A model generated the notes under the pieces. It did not search any database. It saw only the letters and a list, made by a program, of their open reading frames with translations, and had not been told where the DNA came from. Positions 1 through 7,205 of a stretch of 46,961 nt of DNA are shown here, piece after piece. Origin of the DNA: Xenorhabdus vietnamensis (GTDB lineage: Bacteria > Pseudomonadota > Gammaproteobacteria > Enterobacterales > Enterobacteriaceae); assembly GCF_002127535.1 (NCBI RefSeq), contig NZ_MUBJ01000026.1, positions 1 through 46,961 of the forward strand, read 5' to 3'. Position numbers and translations under genes: made by a program. Positions within the stretch are counted from its first letter, which is position 1; every line of letters begins with the position of its first letter.

Positions 1-80
1 GGGGCGGAGCAAAAGCGATAAGGAGGCAAAAAAGATGTTCAGTTGATGAGTTGTTTACGGAGCATATTGAATATGTCAGG

Positions 81-615
81 TTATGTTGATTCTGCTATAT
101 AACCCGCTGCCTGATAGCTCCCTTTCGGTTGAAAACGAGTATCCGATTCTTCTTTACTGTAGCCATAGCCTGCTGGCGTGTAATTTCCCAAAGGTTGGAA
201 ACGTTGATTGGACTCTTCTTTGCTATAGGCACCCACCTCATCAGCAGTCAGATCAGCTTTCAGTTCGATCCAGCTATTACTTGCTGCGGGTTCTTCCTTG
301 TTATTTTCAATGCGGGATTGCCAGATTTTTTTGCTTATGATAGACCAACGCCCGCAGAGGATAGGGCTGTGCCTCAGCATTCCATTGCGCCGCACCGAAA
401 GTCTGCATTTCTCCCACCGCTTCGGTGATATCGTGAAAAATGCCGTTCATCTTTTCACGTTCAATATTCATTGCGGTGGGATCTTCGTTTGGATCAAGTC
501 CATATCCACTACCATAACCTTGTGCATAGGAAACAGCACCATCAGCTTGAACTTCATCAGGAATAGAAAATCTATCTCCCTGAGCTGCAAAGGGCATTTT
601 AAATGTTTTTGTCAT
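81..615 (-). pseudogene. Tail fibre protein, first copy, frameshifted and short
   Basis: This is a second copy of the tail fibre gene at 1157-2269. The N-terminal half (start ATG at 615, with GGAG about 9 bases upstream) matches that copy closely through the shared block ending in ALVYH. The frame is then lost in a run of seven A on the coding strand (about 327-333), where the intact copy has one base fewer. The -1 frame continues with the same WQSRIENNKEEP block and two fibre repeats (YSKEES-RFQP) before a TAA at 81-83, so even after correction the protein is about 177 residues with no receptor-binding tip. It could be a pseudogene, a slippage-switched gene or a sequencing error in a homopolymer. 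Confidence 0.75.
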
Positions 616-619
616 GGTA

Positions 620-796
620 TTAGGCTCCGAAGTGGCTGTTGAAAAAATTGGCATGTGAGTAACCAAAGCCAAAGATATTACTGACACCATTTTCGGCTTG
701 GTGTAGCGTGACAGTTTGTTTTTCCCTGATTGGAGTATCAGGAAGCACATTATCTTTTTCCGTCGTCTTATCTGGTTTATTATCTTGAGTATTCAT
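620..796 (-). CDS. Small phage protein upstream of the first fibre copy, 58 aa
   Basis: A 58-residue open frame starts with MNTQDNKPDKTT and stops just before the fibre start at 615. It is nearly the same protein as the one at 2274-2450, which supports both as real genes. The N-terminal half is polar and probably disordered. The C-terminus, FGFGYSHANFFNSHFGA, repeats the last 17 residues of the DUF2612 baseplate protein at 2700-3353. That shared tail suggests a role in fibre attachment or fibre-baseplate contact; this is inference, and I know of no named family. GAGGG lies a few bases before the ATG. Confidence 0.65.
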   Translation of the reverse strand: MNTQDNKPDKTTEKDNVLPDTPIREKQTVTLHQAENGVSNIFGFGYSHANFFNSHFGA

Positions 797-1156
797 GTAG
801 GTCCCTCATCTAATCAACAAAATACATTGCTAAATAATATGAAAGCGGTAGATACATCTCCGCCGGTAAACATCAAATTAGGTTTATCAATACGGAAAAG
901 TCTATTTAAGTGTATTTCAATCAGTGCTTGAGGAATTTATTACATTGTATCTTTATACATAAGAATGTCACATAAGGTAGTAATAAAATTTATTGCATAA
1001 ATAATGTTCAATGAAACATTGATTAATACTTTGAGGTAATGAACACGGTTAAGAGGAATTGTTGTGATCGGTTTGGAGCTAATATTAACGTTGGCATAAA
1101 AAACATGGCCTGAATAAACAAGCCATCATTAAAATGTCCATATAGACAAAGCACTA
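797..1156. other. Intergenic region between the two fibre modules
   Basis: No gene seen in these 360 bases. The part next to the small gene is diverged but recognisably the same sequence as the region upstream of the second copy at 2451-2690: both contain AATATGAA-GCGGTAG, CGGTAAACATCAAA-like stretches and AATAAAATTTATT. The duplication therefore included upstream DNA as well as the two genes. The rest is AT-rich. Confidence 0.6.
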
Positions 1157-2269
1157 CTAATCCCAAATATCTATACGATATAGTCGAGTATCTTTTCTCG
1201 TATAAATAACTTTGACAGTTCTACCGCCATTAATTAGCGTTAGATCAATCGAACCTTGATAACCAAAATGCACGCTTACTATATAATTATCTGTGGGTAT
1301 AATAGTCTGAGCTGGCGCTATTTGATTGGATTCCGTACACCATACCCACATAATTTTCCCTCTACAATCCTGAGAGAGATTTGCGGTATCATTATCATTC
1401 AAACTAACATTAAATAAAACCGTTTTTGGCTGTCTATTTTGAAATGACAGATATCTGCTATCAGATTCCCTTCTGGTATAACATTCCCCTCTCACCGCAT
1501 AGTTCCCCGCAGGCTGATAATCCCCGGCAGGTTGGTAGTTTCCACGGGATTGATATCTGCTATCAGACTCCCCTCTCGTATAACTTTCTCCTTGCGGGGC
1601 GTAGCTGCCTGCAGGGGCATAGTTGCCTCTCGGTTGGTATTTGCCATCACTTTCATTCTTTGAATAACTATAGCCCGATTCTAAATAGCTCCCCTTGGGT
1701 TGATATTTATCATCTGATTCCGATTTAATGTAGCTCTCCCCCTTAAGCGCATAATTCCCTGCGGGCTGGTAGTTCCCTTTCGGCTGAAAACGATTATCCG
1801 ACTCTTCCTTACTGTAACTGTGCCCCGCAGGCGTATAATTCCCCAACGGTTGGAATCGCTGATTGGCTTCTTCTTTGTTATAAGCTCCCACATCAGCGGC
1901 AGTCAGGTCAGCTTTTAACTCCACCCATGCATGACTAGCCTTTGGCTCTTCCTTGTTATTTTCAATGCGAGACTGCCAGAGTTTTTGATTGTGGTAGACC
2001 AGTGCACGCAGGGGATAAGGCCGGGCCTCGACTGTCCACTGCGCTGCACCAAAGGTCTGCATTTCCCCTACCGCTTCCGTGATATCGTGAAAAATCCCGT
2101 TCATCTTTTCACGTTCAATATCCCTTGCCGTCGGATCGACATTCTGATCACGCTCGTAATCATAGCCGTAGCCCTGAGTATACGAGACAGCACCGTCTGG
2201 CTGGACTTCATTAGGAATAGACACCCTGTCCCCTTGCGCCGCAAAGGGAACTTTAAAGATTTTTGTCAT
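1157..2269 (-). CDS. Tail fibre protein, second copy, 370 aa
   Basis: Receptor-recognition fibre of the phage tail. I chose ATG at 2269 because GGAG lies about 9 bases upstream and the conserved family start MTKIFKVPFAAQGDR begins there. Residues 1-130 form the attachment domain shared with the first copy. Residues about 130-270 are a tandem array of about 21-residue units of the form (G)NY-PAG-Y---ESD-RYQP, typical of beta-fibrous phage fibres. The last ~95 residues (after RYLSFQNRQP) break the pattern and probably form the receptor-binding tip, ending in YRIDIWD. No fibre-assembly chaperone gene is seen in the window. Confidence 0.85.
   Translation of the reverse strand: MTKIFKVPFAAQGDRVSIPNEVQPDGAVSYTQGYGYDYERDQNVDPTARDIEREKMNGIFHDITEAVGEMQTFGAAQWTVEARPYPLRALVYHNQKLWQSRIENNKEEPKASHAWVELKADLTAADVGAYNKEEANQRFQPLGNYTPAGHSYSKEESDNRFQPKGNYQPAGNYALKGESYIKSESDDKYQPKGSYLESGYSYSKNESDGKYQPRGNYAPAGSYAPQGESYTRGESDSRYQSRGNYQPAGDYQPAGNYAVRGECYTRRESDSRYLSFQNRQPKTVLFNVSLNDNDTANLSQDCRGKIMWVWCTESNQIAPAQTIIPTDNYIVSVHFGYQGSIDLTLINGGRTVKVIYTRKDTRLYRIDIWD
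1456..1880 (-). repeat. Tandem coding repeats of about 63 bp in the fibre gene
   Basis: The DNA repeats in units of about 63 bp, or shorter partial units, encoding the NY-PAG-Y---ESD-RYQ motif. On the plus strand the units are recognised by recurrent stretches such as CTGATAATTCCCC-like and TATCAGACTCCCCTC. Such arrays change copy number readily by slippage or recombination, which would alter fibre length. Confidence 0.8.
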
Positions 2270-2273
2270 GACA

Positions 2274-2450
2274 TTAAGCTCCGAAATGACTGTTTGAGAA
2301 ATTAGCGCGGTAGTAACCGAAGCCAAAGACATTGCTCCCGCTATTCGCCGTATTGTTCAGCGTATCAGTCTGTTCTTCCCTGAAGGTTGTTTTAGGAAGC
2401 GCATCGTCTTTAGCCGTGGTTTTATCTGGCTTATTATTTTGAGTATTCAT
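2274..2450 (-). CDS. Small phage protein upstream of the second fibre copy, 58 aa
   Basis: Begins MNTQNNKPDKTTAKDD and ends SNVFGFGYYRANFSNSHFGA. GAGGGG lies 6 bases before the ATG at 2450, and the stop is 4 bases before the fibre ATG at 2269, so the two are probably translationally coupled. Its 17-residue C-terminal tail matches the tail of the DUF2612 protein just upstream and of the paralogue at 620-796. Conservation of both length and tail between the two copies argues for a real protein. Function is unknown; an adaptor role between baseplate and fibre is a guess. Confidence 0.7.
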   Translation of the reverse strand: MNTQNNKPDKTTAKDDALPKTTFREEQTDTLNNTANSGSNVFGFGYYRANFSNSHFGA

Positions 2451-2699
2451 CTATAACCCCTCATTTCATCAACAACGTACATTGCTAATTAATATGAAGG
2501 CGGTAGGACTTCTCCGCCCGTAAACATCAAAAATCGGGTTTATCAACACGGAAAAAGAGTTTTCTGGTCTGTCGTGGTGAGTGGTTTATTAATACATCTT
2601 GTTGCATTTTTGTACCCTGAGAATGGCATGTAACAAGATGTCTTGCAGTAATAAAATTTATTTTGTCAGTGGGCAATAATGAAACACAAACTCAGGGAG

Positions 2700-3353
2700 T
2701 TAAGCGCCGAAGTTACTGCTTAAGTAGTTGGTGTGTTTTTTGCCAAAGCCAAAGGCTTTTTTGGTGACAACGCGGTATTTCACGCCCACGCCAGAGGGAC
2801 GCGGCATCAGGTCAAAGTTTTCGAGTAACACCCGGAGATGCTCATCAGGGTTGAAGTTGAAAACGTAATACAGGTAGGTCATGTCGAGCGGGTCGAGCAC
2901 AAACACCTTGCTGCCATCACGCCAGAAGAAGCGTTCTAAAAAGGTGTTGATGTTAACCACCGTCGGGCTTTGAGTCAGATTGAAATAGCGCATACGGATA
3001 ATCAAGCGCTTCTGTTCAGCGGTGAGCATCAGGGTATAATCGGCATTGCGCCGGAAGTTACCCTTGAAGTTGCGTTTCTTGCTGAAGCCAAAACCCATTT
3101 TGGTTTTGTCACTGGGGGCAACATCAATGCCCAAAGACACATCCAGAATCCGCGCCCAGACCGCCAGCCCGAAATCGTTGGCGGTATCGATATTGAACAC
3201 ATCGCGATGCCAGTTCTGCCAGAACGCCACCGTGCTGCGGTTAAAATAATCCGCCTTACGATGGGCCAGTGTGTTCAGCTTCGGGGCGTTCTCATACTGC
3301 CAGAGAATGGCCCGCAGCAGGTCAGAATGAAAAGCCAGCGTCTGTATTTTCAT
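2700..3353 (-). CDS. DUF2612 baseplate-associated protein, 217 aa
   Basis: Family of myovirus tail proteins encoded directly after baseplate protein J, comparable in position to P2 gpI, and thought to sit at the outer baseplate where fibres attach. The sequence has the family's N-terminal region (LLRAILWQYENAPKL then FNIDTANDFGLAVWARIL) and a middle FFWRDGSKVFVLDPLDMTYLYYVF block. It ends FGFGKKHTNYLSSNFGA, a tail also found on both small proteins downstream; an internal MGFGFSKKRNFKGNF resembles the same motif. The ATG overlaps the baseplate J stop by 4 bases. Intact. Confidence 0.8.
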   Translation of the reverse strand: MKIQTLAFHSDLLRAILWQYENAPKLNTLAHRKADYFNRSTVAFWQNWHRDVFNIDTANDFGLAVWARILDVSLGIDVAPSDKTKMGFGFSKKRNFKGNFRRNADYTLMLTAEQKRLIIRMRYFNLTQSPTVVNINTFLERFFWRDGSKVFVLDPLDMTYLYYVFNFNPDEHLRVLLENFDLMPRPSGVGVKYRVVTKKAFGFGKKHTNYLSSNFGA

Positions 3354-4536
3354 ACCATCACCACCTGCACCGAGCCCCGGTGTAACCGGGCCACTTCATT
3401 GAGTTTGACCGGAATAGTCCCTATTTCCCACGACTGACCATCCAAAGACAGTTCGACTTTGGTGATAAAAAGCCGGGGTTCAAGGCTGTTGATCGCCGCA
3501 GAAATTTCAAACGGCGAAACTTCACGCCCGACCACCAGCCCGTTATCGCCTTCCTACTCACCCCGTACCCATTGCTCAATCGCCGCCGGAATGAGGCTTT
3601 GTGCATCCATCGTGGACTTTTTCACCGTGACCCGGCAGAAGGTGATTTTTTCCGTGGGGCGGTCAAAGCGGATCTCATATTCCTGCCCGCTCACCCGCTC
3701 CGTCACGGTCACCACTTCTTTCCCGTTATACGCTGCCCCGATGGTTTTGGTACGAAGAAGCGCACGGGCGATTTCCTCGCGGTCGCCGCCTTCCACGCAA
3801 ACATAGACGCTATGGGGCAGCAGTTTAATGCCATCAACCGTGATAATCTGCGTGCATAGTTCTCACGGAACGACAGCGAATTCACCCCTTCCAGTGCATA
3901 TAACGAAGACGTGATCGCTTCACCCACGCTGACGGTGTTCTTGGCCAGCGTCTGCTTGCGTCTTCGCCGGGCGCTGATATCCGATTCCGATTCACGCCCG
4001 ACAACCGCATGCGTGGGATTATTCACCGTTTCCCAGCCCAGCACGGAACTGGCTACCCGCTCAAGGTGTCCGGCCTTGCATTCCACCGCACCGAACAGTA
4101 CCGCCCGCATGTCCCCCGTAGTTTTACCGTTCTTGCCGATAATCAGGGTGCTGATAGTTTCAAACAGCGCTCCGGTGACCGATTCCGCCTGTGCGCCTTT
4201 GGGAATAATCGTCTCCGGCACGCCGCCGAATTCGACATTGGACAGGTAAGAACGGGTGGCCACAAAACGGCTGCCGCCCATCAGCGCCCAAATCGCATCC
4301 AGAAACACCCCACCCGCGATATCGGGATTAATCTGGTTCGCCAGTTCGGCATTGTTACGCACCATCGCGTCGCGGTTTTCGGTTTCCATCGTCACCAGTA
4401 CGCCTTGCGGGGTCTCCGGTGACAAGTCGATGTCCTGCCCGAATGCGGCGTAAAAGTCATTTTCCACCTCACGACGCAAATCGGCCGTGTCCGGCACCAT
4501 CACACCCTGCCGGGTTATATAGTGATAATCAGCCAT
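3350..4536 (-). pseudogene. Baseplate J-like protein, frameshift and in-frame TAG
   Basis: Baseplate J-family wedge protein of contractile tails. The first ~225 residues (start MADYHYITRQGVMVPD, ATG at 4536) are intact and carry the family core, including SDISARRRRKQTLAKNTVSVG. Near 3848-3860 the frame changes by one base; the sequence resumes as TQIITVDGIKLLPHSVYVCV and runs to RGE, where an in-frame TAG (3554-3556) interrupts it. The same frame continues to the natural end at 3350 with VVGREVSPFEISAAINSLEP. Two independent lesions mean the gene cannot make a full product without both a frameshift and stop readthrough. The full gene would encode about 395 residues. Confidence 0.8.
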
Positions 4537-4873
4537 TGAGGGTAAAACTCCCGTAAATAGAGCGGATCACCGCGATATAGTGCAGTGTGTTATCCGCAAT
4601 CGTGGCCTCAAACGAAACCACCTCTTCGATCCCCGCCACTTCACGCATGCGTTCGCGGAACGCCGCTTCAAACATCGGAGTATCAGCCTGGCGACCAAAC
4701 ACGGTTTTCCAGTACGGCAGACCCTTATCCACTTTGTGCAGCATTTCACCCCTTAAGGCACGGGCATAATGGACGCACAGGTTTCTGACTGCCTGCACGT
4801 TTTTGCACAGTGACAGGTTGCCATCATCGCCCAGCACCAAATCGTTATTGGTATCGACGGCAAAGCTGATCAT
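4529..4873 (-). CDS. gp25-like/DUF2634 baseplate wedge protein, 114 aa
   Basis: Small baseplate wedge subunit of the gp25/W-like group that primes sheath assembly in contractile tails. Diagnostic stretches are the N-terminal DLVLGDDGNLSLCKNVQAV and a helical segment with GEMLHKVDKGLPYWKTVFGR. Length is normal for the family. Its stop overlaps the baseplate J ATG by 8 bases, and its ATG overlaps the spike gene stop by 4, as expected for one leftward operon. Confidence 0.8.
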   Translation of the reverse strand: MISFAVDTNNDLVLGDDGNLSLCKNVQAVRNLCVHYARALRGEMLHKVDKGLPYWKTVFGRQADTPMFEAAFRERMREVAGIEEVVSFEATIADNTLHYIAVIRSIYGSFTLNG

Positions 4874-5562
4874 AATGGTTCTCCTGTGTGGCCATCGCCC
4901 GTGTGAACACCGCTGTGTTGATGGGTATCACCGATATTGCGCCCGTTATGGCGCATCGTGCCGCCATGGGAGTCACTGTTACCATTCACCGCATGATTGC
5001 CATTGATGGTGACATTGCCCGTGAAAACAGTCTCAGGAGCGTTCACCTCAAAACGGGGCGTTTCCAGCACGGCTTTGTTGTTGTGTAACGACAAACAGAC
5101 TGAGCCCTCCATCGACTGGATAACCAAGGCATCCAGATTGTTGCCGTCAATCGCCCAACCCTTAATCGTGTCGGGAAAGAACATCGCATCACTGAACGAA
5201 TGCAGCCGTGCGGTGTTGGGCTGATCTTCCTGTCCGCCACGCTGGAATATCAGACTGATATCGCGATCATTGGCTTTCAGCCAGCCAAAATCACCGGGCT
5301 TGACAGGCACACGCAGAAAGAAGCCCCCGCCGCCAAAACGAAACACCGGGATGTTATGCACCGGTGCACGGGAAATGGTCTGCCCCTCGGTAGAAGCCAT
5401 CATCACCAGCGGCTTGATGACCGCGCGGTTGGTCTGGTCGTCATAACTCACTACAGTAGCGGGTAACATGTCTTCGACGTTTAACATCAGATTGCGAAAG
5501 GCCGCCATAAACTGCCCCGCGAGGCTGCCCTCGCTGGCAATATCACTATTGGGTTGATTCAT
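4870..5562 (-). CDS. Gp138-type baseplate spike protein, 230 aa
   Basis: Tail spike that tips the tube and pierces the outer membrane; comparable to P2 gpV. The N-terminal half is the Gp138-N OB-fold region (PATVVSYDDQTNRAVIKPLV, then FRFGGGGFFLRVPVKPGDFG, then an FQRGGQ stretch). The C-terminal half is a beta-helix-like run of short repeats (NVTINGNHAVNGNSDS). It ends DTHQHSGVHTGDGHTGEPL, a histidine-rich tip of the kind that binds an iron ion at the apex of these spikes. Intact. Confidence 0.85.
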   Translation of the reverse strand: MNQPNSDIASEGSLAGQFMAAFRNLMLNVEDMLPATVVSYDDQTNRAVIKPLVMMASTEGQTISRAPVHNIPVFRFGGGGFFLRVPVKPGDFGWLKANDRDISLIFQRGGQEDQPNTARLHSFSDAMFFPDTIKGWAIDGNNLDALVIQSMEGSVCLSLHNNKAVLETPRFEVNAPETVFTGNVTINGNHAVNGNSDSHGGTMRHNGRNIGDTHQHSGVHTGDGHTGEPL

Positions 5563-5564
5563 GG

Positions 5565-6383
5565 TTACGCTCGCTTACAGGTTGCCGTATAGAAAAAGGC
5601 GTCATCGTGGGAGGCAATATCAAACTTGAGTTGCTCAATGATGTAATCGCCGTTGAGGGATTGATTCAGTTTGCTGTCCAGCCGCAGCATGCCGCCGAGG
5701 AAAGATTCGCCGTCAATCAGGAAGCTGACGTCAAGACCCTTTTCAGTCGCTTTGGGAATGCCGGCCATGCCCGATTTCATATTCAGGATACGCAGGCGGT
5801 TTTTGAGCGATTTATCACTGTCTTTAACATACAGCACTTCGTCATCAATAAAGGCTTTCACGCCACCGGATTCCTGTAAACGGGCAATTTGTGACAGCGC
5901 CGCGCCGCAGTAGTACCAGTTGGCAATGTTTTTATCCGTGGCCTGAAAGTCCAGTTTAACCTTACAGTCATTGGCAATGCCCTGTGCAATCTCAGACAGT
6001 TTTTTGATGGCCCCGCCAGACGAAGAAACAATGGCACCGCTGCTGCTGTTCCCCGTCTTCGCTTTCAGGGTTAAGGTCACATCGGGCGGTGAGGCAATTT
6101 CTGCACTGACAATATCGCCGACAAACACCCGGAACAACCCCGTATTCACCCGGCCCGCTTCCAGTATCAGGCGGCGGGGCTGTTTGTTTTTGGTGTACGG
6201 GCTGGTTTGGGTCAGAAGAAAATCGCAGGTGTCACTGCTCAGGCCATCAATATTGACGGAACATTCATTTTGCAGGGGATTGGCATACTTGGTGCCGGAG
6301 GCCGTAATACGCATGCCTTCATACCAGTTCAGCCGCCCGCTGACCTCAATCCCCAGCCGGATACGTCGCAGATCGATCATCAT
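5565..6383 (-). CDS. Baseplate hub protein, 272 aa
   Basis: Hub subunit (gp27/gpD-like fold expected) that connects tail tube to spike. Recognised by position between plug and spike, and by features typical of this phage group: CSVNIDGLSSDTCDFLLTQT near the N-terminus, GLFRVFVGDIVSAEIASPPD, and GDYIIEQLKFDIASHDDAF near the C-terminus. Starts MMIDLRRIRLG; either Met could be used. Overlaps the end of the plug gene by 38 bases. Intact. Confidence 0.75.
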   Translation of the reverse strand: MMIDLRRIRLGIEVSGRLNWYEGMRITASGTKYANPLQNECSVNIDGLSSDTCDFLLTQTSPYTKNKQPRRLILEAGRVNTGLFRVFVGDIVSAEIASPPDVTLTLKAKTGNSSSGAIVSSSGGAIKKLSEIAQGIANDCKVKLDFQATDKNIANWYYCGAALSQIARLQESGGVKAFIDDEVLYVKDSDKSLKNRLRILNMKSGMAGIPKATEKGLDVSFLIDGESFLGGMLRLDSKLNQSLNGDYIIEQLKFDIASHDDAFFYTATCKRA

Positions 6384-6666
6384 GATTCCAGTAAATTAAC
6401 GTTTGGGTCGATTCGAACTGTTCCCACCAGGGCAGTTCGTGATTTTCGGTCAACAAGGCAAAATTGCCGGTGCTGAGGTACGTATAAGGAATTAGCGGCG
6501 TATTGGGGATTAAGCGGCTGCCCTGAACCACTATCACATCATCGCGCTGGATATCGCATACCATCATGGTACGTGCAGCTTTAATCGTGAGTACCCAGTT
6601 GGCCTCGTCCAATGTCACTGACAACCGCTGGTTAGGAATGGCGCGTAACGAGATTTCGTGCATCAT
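6346..6666 (-). CDS. Baseplate plug protein, 106 aa
   Basis: Resembles the short 'phage baseplate plug' family (Pam3 gp18-like), which sits inside the baseplate hub. The conserved pattern is a short beta-rich protein with an N-terminal IPNQRLSVTLDEANWVLTI stretch, then a central TLMVCDI-like strand and a C-terminal segment ending before a WNHDD patch. Start ATG at 6666 overlaps the stop of the Dit-like gene by 4 bases. Function assigned from family resemblance and place in the operon. Confidence 0.65.
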   Translation of the reverse strand: MMHEISLRAIPNQRLSVTLDEANWVLTIKAARTMMVCDIQRDDVIVVQGSRLIPNTPLIPYTYLSTGNFALLTENHELPWWEQFESTQTLIYWNHDDRSATYPAGD

Positions 6667-7205
6667 TTGCCTCCGCTATGACTTTTTCCGAATAGACTTT
6701 CACCATCCATGATTTTGGTGGCAACGGATTTTTTCTTGCCCTCAACGCCCTTGGTCTGGACATTGCCCCGGTTGACCGTGCCGGACTGGTTTTTTTTCGC
6801 CACTTTCCGGGGCGGCAGTTCACCGTATTCCGGCTCGACCGTGCGCCACTCTCTGAACCGTAAAGATAGCTTGATCGCGTCCGCCATCTCCGAGATTTCA
6901 TCATGGTAGAAGTTGACGAGGATCATCGGCTGGTAGGTTTTGACCCGTGTCTGGATACCCACCAGTTGATGCGTATCGTAGGCTTGCTGCATGGCCGAAA
7001 AACTGTTTTTCAGTTCGCCGGTGAGCAACAGTTCCATGCCAATTTCTACCGCCTCCACCACAATGTGGTCACTGCGGGTTTCGCCGTTCTCCACCTGAAA
7101 CTTCGTCACCTTATGCTCATCCCGCACACTGATTTGTATCGGGCTGGCACTGTCGAACACGGTGGCGAAGCTGTCCACGTTAAAGATTTTCACTTCGGTG
7201 ATCAT
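6663..7205 (-). CDS. Dit-like baseplate protein, 180 aa
   Basis: Lies directly after the tape measure and resembles the N-terminal domain of Dit-like baseplate proteins of DUF3383/DUF3277-type myoviruses: DSASPIQISVRDEHKVTKF, then ETRSDHIVVEAVEIGMELLLTG and YQPMILVNFYHDEISEMADAI. The C-terminal ~45 residues are basic and low in hydrophobics (KKNQSGTVNRGNVQTKGVEGKK), probably disordered. ATG overlaps the tape-measure stop by 4 bases. Intact. Confidence 0.65.
   Translation of the reverse strand: MITEVKIFNVDSFATVFDSASPIQISVRDEHKVTKFQVENGETRSDHIVVEAVEIGMELLLTGELKNSFSAMQQAYDTHQLVGIQTRVKTYQPMILVNFYHDEISEMADAIKLSLRFREWRTVEPEYGELPPRKVAKKNQSGTVNRGNVQTKGVEGKKKSVATKIMDGESLFGKSHSGGK

Noticed and set aside
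3-89. Plus-strand frame open from the window edge ending SVDELFTEHIEYVRLC
   Set aside because: Only 28 codons, no start visible, and an open frame this short is expected by chance; could be the end of a gene left of the window but not supportable.
1456-1880. Repeats considered as a CRISPR array
   Set aside because: Units are contiguous coding repeats of a fibre protein with no unique spacers.
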